Below are positions 7,952-17,413 of a DNA stretch of 64,000 nt, piece by piece. Under the pieces are notes generated by a model that saw only the letters and a list, made by a program, of their open reading frames with translations, was not told the origin of the DNA and did no database searches. Location of the stretch: the NCBI RefSeq assembly GCF_016711335.1, contig NZ_JADJTF010000001.1, positions 1,550,001 through 1,614,000 on the forward strand. Direction: 5' to 3'. Positions within the stretch are counted from its first letter, which is position 1, and every line of letters begins with the position of its first letter. The stretch comes from Thiofilum sp. (lineage in GTDB: Bacteria; Pseudomonadota; Gammaproteobacteria; Thiotrichales; Thiotrichaceae). The position numbers and the translations under genes are program-made.

Positions 7952-8539
7952 TTAGCGTAAAGTATAGGGATCTAAAATCACTAGCTCCTGCGTGTTAGGG
8001 CGCAGCATTAAATTGTCACCGTGTAAATCCCAGTCGATATAGTCCTGATGCTCACGATAATAACGACAAAGCTGACGAATATCTTGTGACAGTGTGTCCC
8101 CATATTTTGCGCTAATCCAATCTAAGGTGGCATGACGCTGTGCTTCATCTAACCAATTCATTTCATGAACGCGATTAGTAAAAAACTGCTCATCTGCTTC
8201 GGCGAGATGTTTAAGTTTTTCCATCACATAGATGAGGCGATAGTCAGGTTCTTGATGAGTGCGTAATTGAATAGTATTGAGGTCAAGTACCTCATTTTTC
8301 ATCCCATCCAAGACACCGAGTAGGGCTAATCGGGGTTGATGTTGGATAGCGTGTTGCGCAATAGCGTCGCGGTAATATTCAAGACCTAAGGAAAACTTTT
8401 CTAAGATCACATACTCACCATAGTCATAAATATTGGTGAGAAAAGTGTTCATGCATTTTTCGCAAAAAATTTGTTCAAATTCGTTTGCTAAAAAACGCTC
8501 TAATAAACCCTCAGTGGGTAGCGTAGTGTGTGATGCCAT
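7952..8539 (-). CDS. Kinase-fold phosphotransferase-like protein (phage-type), tentative
   Basis: A 195-residue protein whose C-terminus carries a kinase-like catalytic signature: DWDLHGDN (Asp169-Asn176) followed by VILDPY (Asp190). These resemble the catalytic loop and the metal-binding Asp of aminoglycoside-phosphotransferase/protein-kinase folds, as also seen in small phage proteins. A pair of cysteines near the start (CEKC) is a possible zinc or redox site. The glycine-rich loop is not obvious, so it may be a minimal or degenerate kinase. It overlaps the upstream HAD gene by 29 nt, with a GAGG ribosome site inside that gene. Confidence 0.5.
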   Translation of the reverse strand: MASHTTLPTEGLLERFLANEFEQIFCEKCMNTFLTNIYDYGEYVILEKFSLGLEYYRDAIAQHAIQHQPRLALLGVLDGMKNEVLDLNTIQLRTHQEPDYRLIYVMEKLKHLAEADEQFFTNRVHEMNWLDEAQRHATLDWISAKYGDTLSQDIRQLCRYYREHQDYIDWDLHGDNLMLRPNTQELVILDPYTLR

Positions 8540-8993
8540 TTTGCCTCAATAACGTACAGCCATCTTTGCAGATCGCTGGAAAGTAATCATCGAGCCATAA
8601 GTGTACATTGATTTTATGTCGTTTGAGAAAAGCTTGTTTAGAACGTCCGTCGGTGGCATAGATAGTAATATCATCACGCTGTAAGGCAGTACGGATTTCT
8701 GCAAGGTTTTCTGGGCTAGGAGCACGTAAGGTACAAATGATAGGCGTCCAGCCTTTTTGTTGATAGGTATCAATAAGTTGCTGATAAAAACCTATGTCCG
8801 CAGTAATCGTGTTATCCCAGTCAATGGCGACAATTTTTGAGCGCGGTTTATCCAATAAGGCATATACATCAATACTGAAGGCATCGTATTGCTTAGTTAA
8901 GGCATGACAATCGGACTGTTGAATAGCATTAAGCAGCAGCTCGTAAGCCGAGGTATAGGTATTTTGATAATAGAATGTAATGGGTAGCTGCAT
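8511..8993 (-). CDS. HAD-superfamily hydrolase
   Basis: A 160-residue protein containing one HAD phosphatase core. Motif 1 is VAIDWDNTIT with Asp58 the expected nucleophile and Asp60 the acid/base. Motif 2 is likely ICTLRAPS. The end of the fold has the acidic WLDDYFPAIC that supplies metal ligands. About 50 extra residues precede the core. The family dephosphorylates small molecules or nucleic-acid ends; nothing here defines the substrate. Translation is coupled to the kinase-like gene that overlaps its 3' end, suggesting opposed phosphorylation and dephosphorylation. Confidence 0.75.
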   Translation of the reverse strand: MQLPITFYYQNTYTSAYELLLNAIQQSDCHALTKQYDAFSIDVYALLDKPRSKIVAIDWDNTITADIGFYQQLIDTYQQKGWTPIICTLRAPSPENLAEIRTALQRDDITIYATDGRSKQAFLKRHKINVHLWLDDYFPAICKDGCTLLRQNGITHYATH

Positions 8994-9113
8994 GCTGAGT
9001 CCTCCTGTGCGTGTGCATTCTAGTAGCTAGAGTCATCTAACTCAAAACAAATTTACATATGGCAAGATGATTAGTACTAGAGGGCTAAGTGAGGCAAAAA
9101 TTCTATTGCTTTT

Positions 9114-9149
9114 GGGGTAGGGGCAGCCGGTTAAATAAATGACTACCCC
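9114..9149 (-). terminator. Hairpin after the symporter gene
   Basis: GGGGTAG (9114-9120) pairs with CTACCCC (9143-9149) around a 22-nt loop, just downstream of the symporter stop. It is a plausible but weak terminator because the loop is long. Confidence 0.4.
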
Positions 9150-9163
9150 TTGAGTCTATCAGC

Positions 9164-11035
9164 TTAAATCAGTCGTTGAGTGTGTTTAGGAATACGCATC
9201 TCACTGACTAATTGATCAATTTTAGCGGGTGGAGGACTGGTCACGGCTGCAACAGCAATAGCTACTAGCAGGTTAATGCATGCACCCACAGCACCAAACG
9301 CTTCTGGTGAAATACCCCATAACCAATATTGAGCGTTATTCGGTGCCATTGCTGTTTCTGGAATAAAGCCCCATCCTTTAAACCAAAAAATATACGTTAG
9401 GGTCACTATTAATCCGGTAAGCATCCCAGAAATAGCTCCGTATTGATTCATGCGTTTTGAGAAAATACCCAACCACAAGGCGGGAAATAAGGAAGCGGCA
9501 GCTAAACCAAAGGCGAGAGCCACCACTTCAGCCGCAAAGCCGGGCGGTTTTAAGCCCATATAACCCGCAATTACTATAGCAACGGTCATAGCAATACGCC
9601 CTATGGTGAGTTCTGCTCCCTCACTTAAATCAGGCTTGAGAATAGATTTAACAACATCGTGTGAAATAGCGGCAGCAATGGTAAGTAATAAGCCCGCAGC
9701 GGTAGAAAGAGCAGCCGCAATCGCACCTGCTGCGGTCAAGGCGACTAACCAGTTAGGCATACCTGCAATTTCTGGGTTAGCTAAGACAATCATATCGTTA
9801 TCCAGTACTAATTCATTACCTTTCCAGCCATATTTAGCTAAAGGGCTTTGCTCGTGAGCTTGTTGTGCGAGGGTTAAATTGGCTTGAGCTTGAGCGATTT
9901 GTGCTTCAGTACCTGAACCGCTGAGTTGTTTAAGTCGTGCCTCACTTTGGCTTAAGCCCTTGTCATTGTAGTACTGGATGCGACCATCATTATTTTTATC
10001 AGTGAAAGTCACCAGACCCGTTTGCTCCCAGGTATACATCCAGTCGGGACGATATTCATAGACCAAATTAGCATCGGCTTGGTCAAGTGCTTTTAATTGA
10101 ATGGCATTAGTAATATTTAAACGTGCCATTGCCCCTAAAGCTGGAGCCGTAGTATACAAAATAGCAATAAATAATAGAGTCCAAGCGGCGGAGCTACGGG
10201 TTTCACGCACAGTGGGTACAGTGAAAAAGCGCACAATAATATGCGGCAAGCCCGCTGTTCCCAGCATAAGTGTCATAGTGAGGAGAAACATATTGAGCTT
10301 ATTCACATCACTATGCGTATAAGCATTAAAACCTAAATCAGTTACCAGTTTATCCAGTGCGTCTAATAGGTGCAGTGAAGGGTTACTCACCAGCGTACTG
10401 CCTAAGCCTATTTGAGGAAATAATTGTCCTGTGAGTTGCAAAGAAATAAAAATAGCGGGAATCGTATAGGCAAAAATTAATACAACATATTGGGCAATCT
10501 GTGTATAAGTAATGCCCTTCATTCCCCCTAACACCGCATAAATAAAAATAATCACCATCCCGATTAAGAGTCCAGTTTGTACTGACAGATCGAGAAAGCG
10601 TGCAAAGGTAACACCTACCCCTTTCATCTGACCGATAACATAAGTTAGTGAAACAATCAGTAAGCACAATACCGCGACTAAGCGGGCGGCATTGGAGTCA
10701 TAGCGTAGACCAATGAATCCGGGGACAGTAAATTGACCTAACTTACGTAAATAGGGCACGATTAATAGTGCTAGTAAGACATAGCCCCCCGTCCAGCCCA
10801 TAATAAAAGCAGACCCCTGATAACCACTAAAGGCTAAGATCCCCGCCATAGAAATGAAGGAAGCCGCAGACATCCAATCAGCAGCGGTGGCCATACCATT
10901 AGCAATCGGGTGTACTCCTTTGCCTGCCACGTAGAACTCGCTAGTAGTTCCGGCTCGTGCCCATATCGCTATGGCTAAATACAAGCCAAAACTCACCCCG
11001 ACCACAATATAAGTCCAAAGCTGCAAATCACTCAT
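9164..11035 (-). CDS. Sodium:solute symporter (SSS family, acetate/ActP-like)
   Basis: A 623-residue membrane transporter of the SSS family. The sequence SEFYVAGKGVHPIANGMATAADWMSAASF near the N-terminus and the later GAIAAALSTAAGLLLTIAAAISHD segment are typical of acetate/cation symporters, especially the VC_2705 subfamily. A large soluble insertion (about residues 315-410) contains an EF-hand-like acidic loop DKNNDGRIQYYNDKG. The usual small DUF4212 partner gene is not found upstream. I chose the ATG at 11035 (GAGG upstream) over a TTG at 11062. The intergenic region to 11396 shows no element I can name with confidence. Confidence 0.85.
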   Translation of the reverse strand: MSDLQLWTYIVVGVSFGLYLAIAIWARAGTTSEFYVAGKGVHPIANGMATAADWMSAASFISMAGILAFSGYQGSAFIMGWTGGYVLLALLIVPYLRKLGQFTVPGFIGLRYDSNAARLVAVLCLLIVSLTYVIGQMKGVGVTFARFLDLSVQTGLLIGMVIIFIYAVLGGMKGITYTQIAQYVVLIFAYTIPAIFISLQLTGQLFPQIGLGSTLVSNPSLHLLDALDKLVTDLGFNAYTHSDVNKLNMFLLTMTLMLGTAGLPHIIVRFFTVPTVRETRSSAAWTLLFIAILYTTAPALGAMARLNITNAIQLKALDQADANLVYEYRPDWMYTWEQTGLVTFTDKNNDGRIQYYNDKGLSQSEARLKQLSGSGTEAQIAQAQANLTLAQQAHEQSPLAKYGWKGNELVLDNDMIVLANPEIAGMPNWLVALTAAGAIAAALSTAAGLLLTIAAAISHDVVKSILKPDLSEGAELTIGRIAMTVAIVIAGYMGLKPPGFAAEVVALAFGLAAASLFPALWLGIFSKRMNQYGAISGMLTGLIVTLTYIFWFKGWGFIPETAMAPNNAQYWLWGISPEAFGAVGACINLLVAIAVAAVTSPPPAKIDQLVSEMRIPKHTQRLI

Positions 11036-11395
11036 CCCGTAGATCCTCGCGTAAATTACCAATGCACCGGTAGAAAGCTAACAAATAAAGTTGTGCCTAA
11101 ATACGTGACATTAATTATAAGGTAGAAAAAAGCGTGTGCGCGGGAAGTTTAGAGCTTTAGAGCGAATTATTTATATGCTTAACATAGAGTTATTATAACT
11201 TAAGAAGAGAGTGACACTGTGACTGGCTAGGGGATTGTTTACGCTTCGCCCTAATATGGTGCATTGACTAGACTAAACTTGATAATAACGGGTGCTAGCT
11301 CCAGTAAAAACAATATCTAGCAAGGATGGCGTGATATTTGCATTTACAAAGCCTAATCACATAGCTAGTGCATACTTAAAATAGGTAAGTCCTCA

Positions 11396-12469
11396 ATGAG
11401 AGTAATCAATGATCTGCTCAATATCATGACCAGTGCTATCGTGGTATTAGATCATGATCTGCATATCCTCTATATGAATCAATCGGCTGAAGTGTTGTTG
11501 GGGCAAAGTGTTCATCGCTCTTTGAGTCATCCCTTTTTACAGTTGATTAAAAGTGAGTCGTTTGCCGAGCAATTACGGCTAGCGCGTGGTTTGCGTGAGC
11601 CTCATGTGATTCGTGAGTGTGCGGTCGATTTAATCGGTTTAGAAAATATTACGATTGATTGCATTGTGACGCCCCTATTAGATAACGATCAAGAGGGCGA
11701 GCTATTGCTGGAGTTATGGCGTGTTGATCGTCAATTACGCATTGTGCGTGAAAAACAGCTACTTACCCAGCAACAAGCGATTCATGAAATGATCAGGGGT
11801 ATTGCCCATGAGATTAAAAACCCGCTCGGTGGTTTACGCGGTGCGGCGCAATTATTAGAAAGTGAATTACCCGATCCAGCTTTAAAAGAATATACCCAGA
11901 TTATTATTGCTGAGGCGGATCGACTCAAACAGTTAGTCAATAATATGTTGGGACCGCGCAAAATTCCTAATGTAGAGCGGGTTAATATTCATGAGGTACT
12001 GGAGCATGTACGTCACTTGGTGAGCAGTGATAGCACGAATGAAGTGACCTTTGAATTAGATTATGACCCTAGTATTCCCGATGTCATGATTGATCGCGGA
12101 CAACTCATTCAGGTATGCCTCAATATAGTGAATAACGCCGTGCGTGCTACGCACTATAAAGGTACGGTGTGGTTGCGTACCCGCGTGATGCGACAATTTA
12201 CTATTCGTCAGCATCGCCACCGCTTAGTTTTGAGGGTGGATATTGGTGATGATGGTGAGGGTATACCTGAGCATTTACGCGACAAACTATTTTTGCCTAT
12301 GGTGAGTGGTTATGCCGACGGAACTGGGCTTGGTCTATCCATAGCGCAATCGATTATGCGTCAATACAGTGGAGTCATTCACTACGAATCAGAGCCGGGC
12401 AAAACCTGGTTTTCCATCTTAATTCCTTACTCAAATGGCAAGGAGAAAGCCTTATGCCCGAAAACATGA
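11396..12469 (+). CDS. glnL: Nitrogen regulation histidine kinase NtrB
   Basis: A 357-residue soluble histidine kinase. It has an N-terminal PAS domain (about 1-110), the dimerisation/phosphoacceptor helix with GIAHEIKNPLGGLRG (His138), and an ATPase domain with the N-box CLNIVNNAVRA, GDDGEGIP and GTGLGLSIAQ. This arrangement and the ntrC gene behind it identify NtrB, which phosphorylates or dephosphorylates NtrC in answer to the PII protein. The 3' end overlaps glnG by 16 nt, so translation is coupled. Confidence 0.95.
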   Translation: MRVINDLLNIMTSAIVVLDHDLHILYMNQSAEVLLGQSVHRSLSHPFLQLIKSESFAEQLRLARGLREPHVIRECAVDLIGLENITIDCIVTPLLDNDQEGELLLELWRVDRQLRIVREKQLLTQQQAIHEMIRGIAHEIKNPLGGLRGAAQLLESELPDPALKEYTQIIIAEADRLKQLVNNMLGPRKIPNVERVNIHEVLEHVRHLVSSDSTNEVTFELDYDPSIPDVMIDRGQLIQVCLNIVNNAVRATHYKGTVWLRTRVMRQFTIRQHRHRLVLRVDIGDDGEGIPEHLRDKLFLPMVSGYADGTGLGLSIAQSIMRQYSGVIHYESEPGKTWFSILIPYSNGKEKALCPKT

Positions 12470-13866
12470 TTTGGATTGCGGATGATGATCGCTCGATCCG
12501 CTGGGTACTGGAGCGTGCATTGCAGCGTGCTGATATGAAAGTACGTAGCTTTGAAAGTGGTGATCAAGTACTAGCCGCCTTACGCCAGCAGCAACCCATC
12601 GCTTTATTAACCGATATTCGTATGCCCGGCTTGGATGGAATCGGTCTATTAGAGCGTATGCAGCGCGACTATCCTAATATTCCAGTGATTATTATGACTG
12701 CACATTCCGATCTAGATAGCGCGGTATCCGCGTATCAAGGCGGAGCATTTGAGTATTTACCTAAGCCCTTTGATGTTAATGAGGCGGTAGATTTAGTGCG
12801 GCGTGCGAGTCATGTGTATGACAAGACTGTATCTAGACCAGTACTCGATAATGAAATGCTAGTGTCACGCGATATTATTGGACAGTCACCCGCGATGCAG
12901 GATGTATTCCGTGCCATTGGGCGTTTATCCAAATCGAGTATTACGGTACTGATTACGGGTGAATCTGGAACGGGTAAAGAGCTAGTGGCCAAAGCGTTAC
13001 ACACCCATAGCCCGCGTGCCAATAAGCCGTTCATTGCGCTCAATACGGCAGCTATTCCACGTGAGCTATTAGAATCAGAGTTATTCGGGCATGAAAAGGG
13101 GGCTTTTACCGGAGCGTATGCGCAGCGTAAGGGGCGTTTTGAGCAGGCGGATGGGGGCACGTTATTTCTAGATGAAATTGGTGATATGCCCGCAGAATTA
13201 CAAACCCGTCTATTACGCGTCTTAGCCGAAGGGACTTTTTATCGAGTAGGAGGACATACGCCAGTACAAGTGGATGTCAGGATTATTGCCGCAACCCATC
13301 AAAAGCTTGAGGAGTTAGTGCGTAAAGGCACGTTCCGTGAGGATTTATTTCATCGCCTGAATGTGATTCGGATTCATAATCCTCCTTTGCGTGAACGCCG
13401 TGATGATATTCCTTTGTTATTAATTAATTTCTTACATCGTGCGGCAGAAGAGTTGCAAGTTGAAGCTAAAACTTTGTCCCCAGCCGTGTGTGAATATATG
13501 CAATCTTTGCCTTGGCCGGGCAATGTGCGCCAATTAGAAAATACCTGTCGTTGGTTAACCGTTATGGCTTCCGGTCAAGAAGTGGTAATGGAGGATTTAC
13601 CGGCTGAGCTATTGCATATTGATCAGCATAACAGTGGTATGGAAATACCGGCTGATTGGAGTAAGGCTTTAGCACAATACGCCGAGCATCGTTTAACTAA
13701 TGGTTCAAAAGCGTTGTTGGATGAATTAGCCCCTATTTTTGAGCGCGTATTATTGCAAGCAGCTTTAAATAAGACGGGTGGACGTAAGATTGAAGCAGCC
13801 GAATTATTGGGTTGGGGACGTAATACCTTAACGCGTAAATTAAAAGAGTTGGGGATTGATGAATAA
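12454..13866 (+). CDS. glnG: Nitrogen regulation sigma-54 activator NtrC
   Basis: A 470-residue response regulator with a receiver domain (acidic DDD near the start, phospho-Asp in LLTDIRMPG, PKPFD switch lysine). A sigma-54 AAA+ domain follows, with Walker A GESGTGKE (169-176), the sigma-54 contact loop GAFTGA (216-221) and Walker B GGTLFLDEIGD. The C-terminus is a Fis-type helix-turn-helix (GGRKIEAAELLGWGRNTLTRKL). Phosphorylated NtrC activates glnA and other nitrogen genes; two matching sites lie before glnA at 17480-17528. Confidence 0.96.
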   Translation: MPENMIWIADDDRSIRWVLERALQRADMKVRSFESGDQVLAALRQQQPIALLTDIRMPGLDGIGLLERMQRDYPNIPVIIMTAHSDLDSAVSAYQGGAFEYLPKPFDVNEAVDLVRRASHVYDKTVSRPVLDNEMLVSRDIIGQSPAMQDVFRAIGRLSKSSITVLITGESGTGKELVAKALHTHSPRANKPFIALNTAAIPRELLESELFGHEKGAFTGAYAQRKGRFEQADGGTLFLDEIGDMPAELQTRLLRVLAEGTFYRVGGHTPVQVDVRIIAATHQKLEELVRKGTFREDLFHRLNVIRIHNPPLRERRDDIPLLLINFLHRAAEELQVEAKTLSPAVCEYMQSLPWPGNVRQLENTCRWLTVMASGQEVVMEDLPAELLHIDQHNSGMEIPADWSKALAQYAEHRLTNGSKALLDELAPIFERVLLQAALNKTGGRKIEAAELLGWGRNTLTRKLKELGIDE

Positions 13867-14083
13867 TAAGTGGGCTATAAATCAGTTAATAGGGTTTTGA
13901 GTGCGTAGTAATTCTTTGCCGCTTATCTTGAATAATTAGTCACTAATCGTTTATTTGCCTTGGATTCGGTTATTTAATGAAATTTCTTCTAGCCTCATAA
14001 CCGTAGGCTCAGCGCATGGAGTGTTTGTGCTGGCTAAACTCAAAAAATGGTCAATAAACATAAGCGGTTATAGGATACAGAAA

Positions 14084-15772
14084 ATGGAAATGGATACTAC
14101 CGGTCGAACCTCTATAAGTACGAGTGCGCCCACTGCCAGTAGTGGTAGTACTACGGCTCCTAGTTCATCTGATGTTTCGCAGTTTTTAACAGCATTAGGT
14201 ATGCCTAGTGATGTGTCAGCACTGAGTACTGAGGAAGCTGCAACCTTGCAACAAGTAGTAGGTCTGGCTCAAAGCAGCGGAGTTGACTTAAATACTTTAG
14301 CATCAATGGCAACTCAGTCATTAGGTAGTGGAACCTCTAGTGCTACCACGACTACCGATATGCCAGTCTCTAGTGCTCCTGCTGCTACTGTGAGTCCTAC
14401 TTCTGTATCCAGCAGTGCCGCTCCTACTGTAACAGTAGCCGCTACTCCAGTGAATACCACTTCTCCCACGCATCATATGGCCGCTAATGCCAGCTTAGCG
14501 CCTAGCTCGACAACGAGTGGTAGCAGCTCTACTACCTCTACTAGCAGTTCTACTGGCAGCAGCTCCGGAACAGGTACAACTACCTCTACTACCTCAGGTA
14601 CGAGCCAATTAGATGCGGTATTAGCTAGTGTGGGTGGAGTGGAAGGTTTAAAAAGCATTCTAAGTACTTTAGGCATGGATAGCGCGAGCATTAATAGTTT
14701 GGTTAATGGTCTTGCCGCAGGCGATGTGAATGCCTTTAATACTTTGATGAGCATACTCAGTGGCGCTAGCGGTTCAACTGGTTCAACAGGCTCCACTGGC
14801 TCAACAGGCTCAACAGGCTCAACAGGCTCAACAGGCTCAACAGGTTCAACCGGTTCAACAGGTTCAACCGGTTCAACCGGTTCAACCGGTTCAACCGGAT
14901 CAACAGGTTCAACCGGTTCAACAGGTTCAACAGGTTCAACAGGTTCAACAGGTTCAACAGGTTCAACAGGTTCAACAGGTTCAACAGGTTCAACAGGTTC
15001 AACCGGTTCAACAGGTTCAACAGGTTCAACCGGTTCAACAGGTTCAACAGGTTCAACAGGTTCAACAGGTTCAACAGGTTCAACAGGTTCAACAGGTTCA
15101 ACAGGTTCAACAGGCTCCACAAGTTCTAGTGGTTTGAGTCAGTTAGATAGCGTATTAAGCAGCATCGGTGGGGTAAATGGCTTAAAGAGCCTATTAAGCA
15201 GCATTGGTATGGATAGCAATACCATTAACAGCCTCGTCAATAGCTTGGCGGCAGGCGATGTAAATGCCTTCAATTACCTAATGAGTATTCTAAATTCTGC
15301 CACTGGATCAACGGGTTCAACCGGATCAACAGGTTCAACCGGTTCAACAGGTTCAACAGGTTCAACAGGTTCAACAGGTTCAACCGGTTCAACAGGTTCA
15401 ACAGGTTCAACCGGTTCAACAGGTTCAACAGGTTCAACAGGTTCAACCGGTTCAACCGGTTCAACAGGTTCAACAGGTTCAACTGGTTCAACTGGTTCAA
15501 CTGGTTCAACTGGTTCAACTGGTTCAGTAGGCGGTGGTACTTCTACGGGTGCTATGGGTGGATATGGTAAAGGCTCAGCACCGCGCGGCGAGTTCTATGG
15601 TCATGGTGGTTTTGATCGAGCAGGTGGTTCTGGTGCTTATCGGGGGCACTGGGATGGGGGCGGACGTGGTAGCTTTGGTGGCGGACATGGAGGGGGCTTC
15701 AGCGTGAGTGCGTGGAGTTCTGGTGGACATGGCGGCTGGGGTGGTGGTATTAAAGGTGGCAAGTTTTGCTAA
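14084..15772 (+). CDS. Low-complexity (Gly-Ser-Thr)n repeat protein, unknown
   Basis: A 562-residue protein with four zones. A Ser/Thr/Ala-rich N-terminus (about 170 residues) has no hydrophobic signal peptide. Then comes a roughly 55-residue module (QLDAVLASVGGVEGLKSILS, ending near DVNAFNTLMSIL) followed by 39 GST triplets, then a second copy of the module followed by 24 GST triplets. The tail is Gly-rich (GHGGF, GGGHGGGF) and ends KGGKFC. The module is helical and occurs twice with about 70 percent identity by eye. The chosen ATG has AGGATA upstream; the frame is open to a TTG at 13955. I recognise no family. It could be a surface or secreted protein, but no export signal is visible. Confidence 0.75.
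   Translation: MEMDTTGRTSISTSAPTASSGSTTAPSSSDVSQFLTALGMPSDVSALSTEEAATLQQVVGLAQSSGVDLNTLASMATQSLGSGTSSATTTTDMPVSSAPAATVSPTSVSSSAAPTVTVAATPVNTTSPTHHMAANASLAPSSTTSGSSSTTSTSSSTGSSSGTGTTTSTTSGTSQLDAVLASVGGVEGLKSILSTLGMDSASINSLVNGLAAGDVNAFNTLMSILSGASGSTGSTGSTGSTGSTGSTGSTGSTGSTGSTGSTGSTGSTGSTGSTGSTGSTGSTGSTGSTGSTGSTGSTGSTGSTGSTGSTGSTGSTGSTGSTGSTGSTGSTGSTGSTGSTGSTGSTSSSGLSQLDSVLSSIGGVNGLKSLLSSIGMDSNTINSLVNSLAAGDVNAFNYLMSILNSATGSTGSTGSTGSTGSTGSTGSTGSTGSTGSTGSTGSTGSTGSTGSTGSTGSTGSTGSTGSTGSTGSTGSTGSTGSVGGGTSTGAMGGYGKGSAPRGEFYGHGGFDRAGGSGAYRGHWDGGGRGSFGGGHGGGFSVSAWSSGGHGGWGGGIKGGKFC
14771..15121 (+). repeat. 39 copies of a 9-bp tandem repeat (GGTTCAACA)
   Basis: Exactly 351 bp made of a 9-bp unit, mostly GGTTCAACA or GGTTCAACC with some GGCTCAACA, coding for Gly-Ser-Thr. 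Because the unit is a multiple of three, copy-number changes alter protein length but not frame. All other frames across it stay open by chance, giving artefact frames on both strands. Confidence 0.97.
15305..15520 (+). repeat. 24 copies of the same 9-bp tandem repeat
   Basis: A second array of 216 bp with the same Gly-Ser-Thr unit, separated from the first by the second copy of the helical module. The right end is homogeneous (GGTTCAACT repeated), suggesting recent slippage or local duplication. Confidence 0.97.
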
Positions 15773-15804
15773 GCCTTAAACTTCACAGATTATAAGTCAT
15801 TGCT

Positions 15805-15838
15805 CATAAGAAACCCCACTAATGTGGGGTTTCTTATG
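15805..15838. terminator. Strong bidirectional terminator between repeat gene and glnA
   Basis: A perfect 15-bp stem, CATAAGAAACCCCAC (15805-15819) with GTGGGGTTTCTTATG (15824-15838), has a 4-nt loop. It sits between two convergent stop codons and ends in A/T tracts on both sides. Confidence 0.9.
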
Positions 15839-15862
15839 ATTGGCTTAAAAGGCTAAAGCTGA

Positions 15863-17278
15863 TTAGCAGCTATAATACATTTCAAATTCAATCGGATGAG
15901 TAGTCATACGGAAACGAGTTACTTCGCCCATCTTTAACTCGATATAAGCATCGATCATCTCATTTGAGAATACGCCGCCCGCTGTTAAGAACTCACGATC
16001 TTTATCCAGTGCATCTAATGCCATATCTAAAGAGTGGCAAACTTTAGGAATGAGTTTGTCTTCTTCAGGTGGTAAGTCGTATAAGTCCTTATCCATTGCT
16101 TCGCCCGGATGGATTTTGTTTTTGATACCATCCAAACCTGCCATCATTAATGCTGCGAAAGCGAGGTAAGGGTTAGCGGATGGATCAGGGAAACGTACTT
16201 CGATACGACGACCTTTAGGGCTAGCTACGAACGGGATACGGATAGAAGCCGAACGGTTACGTGCTGAGTAAGCTAACATAACAGGTGCTTCAAAGCCGGG
16301 AACTAAACGCTTATAAGAGTTAGTGCCGGGGTTACAGAAAGCATTTAAGGCTTTAGCGTGTTTAATGATACCGCCGATGTAATAGAGAGCAGTTTCAGAA
16401 AGACCAGCGTACTCGTCGCCTGCGAAGGTATTGACGCCATCTTTAGCTAGAGATTGGTGAACGTGCATACCAGAACCATTATCACCCACGATAGGCTTAG
16501 GCATGAAAGTTACGGTTTTGCCGTATTGATGAGCCACATTGTGAATGACGTATTTTTGACGTTGTGTCCAGTCAGCACGCTCAACTAGAGTAGAGAAACG
16601 AGTACCGATTTCGCATTGACCTGCATTCGCTACTTCGTGGTGGTGAACTTCAACGGGAACGCCTACTTCTTCAAGGATATTACACATAGTAGCGCGAATA
16701 TCTTGGAAAGAGTCAACCGGTGGTACTGGGAAATAACCGCCTTTGACTACTGGGCGATGACCCATATTGCCTTCAGGGTATTTCTTAGCTGAGTTCCAAG
16801 CGGCTTCTACAGAGTCGATTTTTACGAAAGTGCCACTCATATCAGTGCCCCAACGTACATCATCGAAAATAAAGAATTCAGGCTCTGGACCAAAGTAAGC
16901 GGTATCCGCAATACCAGTGGATTTTAAGTAAGCCTCAGCACGTTGAGCGATAGAACGTGGATCACGCTCATAACCTTCCATCGTGGTAGGGTCAACGATA
17001 GTGCAGGTGAGGTTAACAGTCACATCTTGGAAGAAGGGATCAACGAAAGCACTATTAGGATCAGGCATTAAAATCATGTCTGATTCATTAATGCCTTTCC
17101 AACCAGCGATAGATGAACCATCAAACATTTTGCCGTCAACGAAGGTGTCTTCGCTCACTTGATGTACCGGAGCAGTTACATGGTGTTCTTTACCACGAGT
17201 ATCCGTAAAACGAAAATCAACGTACTTCGCATCACTTTCCTTAATAAGGTTCATGACGTCTTGAGCCGTTTTTGCCAT
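15863..17278 (-). CDS. glnA: Glutamine synthetase type I
   Basis: A 471-residue GSI-beta enzyme that makes glutamine from glutamate, ammonia and ATP. The beta-grasp domain has FDGSSIAGWKGINESDM. The metal and ATP site has FGPEPEFFIFD, GQCEIGTRF, PKPIVGDNGSGMHVHQS and the glutamate-binding NPGTNSYKRLVPGFEAP. The adenylylation loop KDLYDLPPEE contains the modifiable Tyr, so activity is probably tuned by GlnE. Upstream there is a sigma-54 promoter and two NtrC sites. The ntrBC genes lie nearby but on the other strand, beyond the repeat gene. Confidence 0.98.
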   Translation of the reverse strand: MAKTAQDVMNLIKESDAKYVDFRFTDTRGKEHHVTAPVHQVSEDTFVDGKMFDGSSIAGWKGINESDMILMPDPNSAFVDPFFQDVTVNLTCTIVDPTTMEGYERDPRSIAQRAEAYLKSTGIADTAYFGPEPEFFIFDDVRWGTDMSGTFVKIDSVEAAWNSAKKYPEGNMGHRPVVKGGYFPVPPVDSFQDIRATMCNILEEVGVPVEVHHHEVANAGQCEIGTRFSTLVERADWTQRQKYVIHNVAHQYGKTVTFMPKPIVGDNGSGMHVHQSLAKDGVNTFAGDEYAGLSETALYYIGGIIKHAKALNAFCNPGTNSYKRLVPGFEAPVMLAYSARNRSASIRIPFVASPKGRRIEVRFPDPSANPYLAFAALMMAGLDGIKNKIHPGEAMDKDLYDLPPEEDKLIPKVCHSLDMALDALDKDREFLTAGGVFSNEMIDAYIELKMGEVTRFRMTTHPIEFEMYYSC

Positions 17279-17413
17279 GCTGGTCTCTCCTAAACTAGAG
17301 CAATCTGAAAGAAAATAAATAATCAGTAGTTTGATCTAAAGCCCGCTAAGAAAGTACTTAGGTTAATCACTAAGTTGCTTTTTATTAGGCTTTTAATCAT
17401 GATAACGGATTAA

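Noticed and set aside
13955..14083. Upstream extension of the GST repeat protein from a TTG
   Set aside because: No ribosome site and the extension (MPWIRLFNEISSSL...) is of different composition; the ATG at 14084 fits better.
14473..15520. Long open frames on both strands of the GST repeat (VEPVEP, NLLNLL, QQVQQV patterns)
   Set aside because: They arise because a 9-bp repeat without stops keeps all frames open; only the plus frame continues into normal-composition modules at both ends.
14771..15520. CRISPR-like array
   Set aside because: Repeats are contiguous with no spacers and are in frame with a protein.
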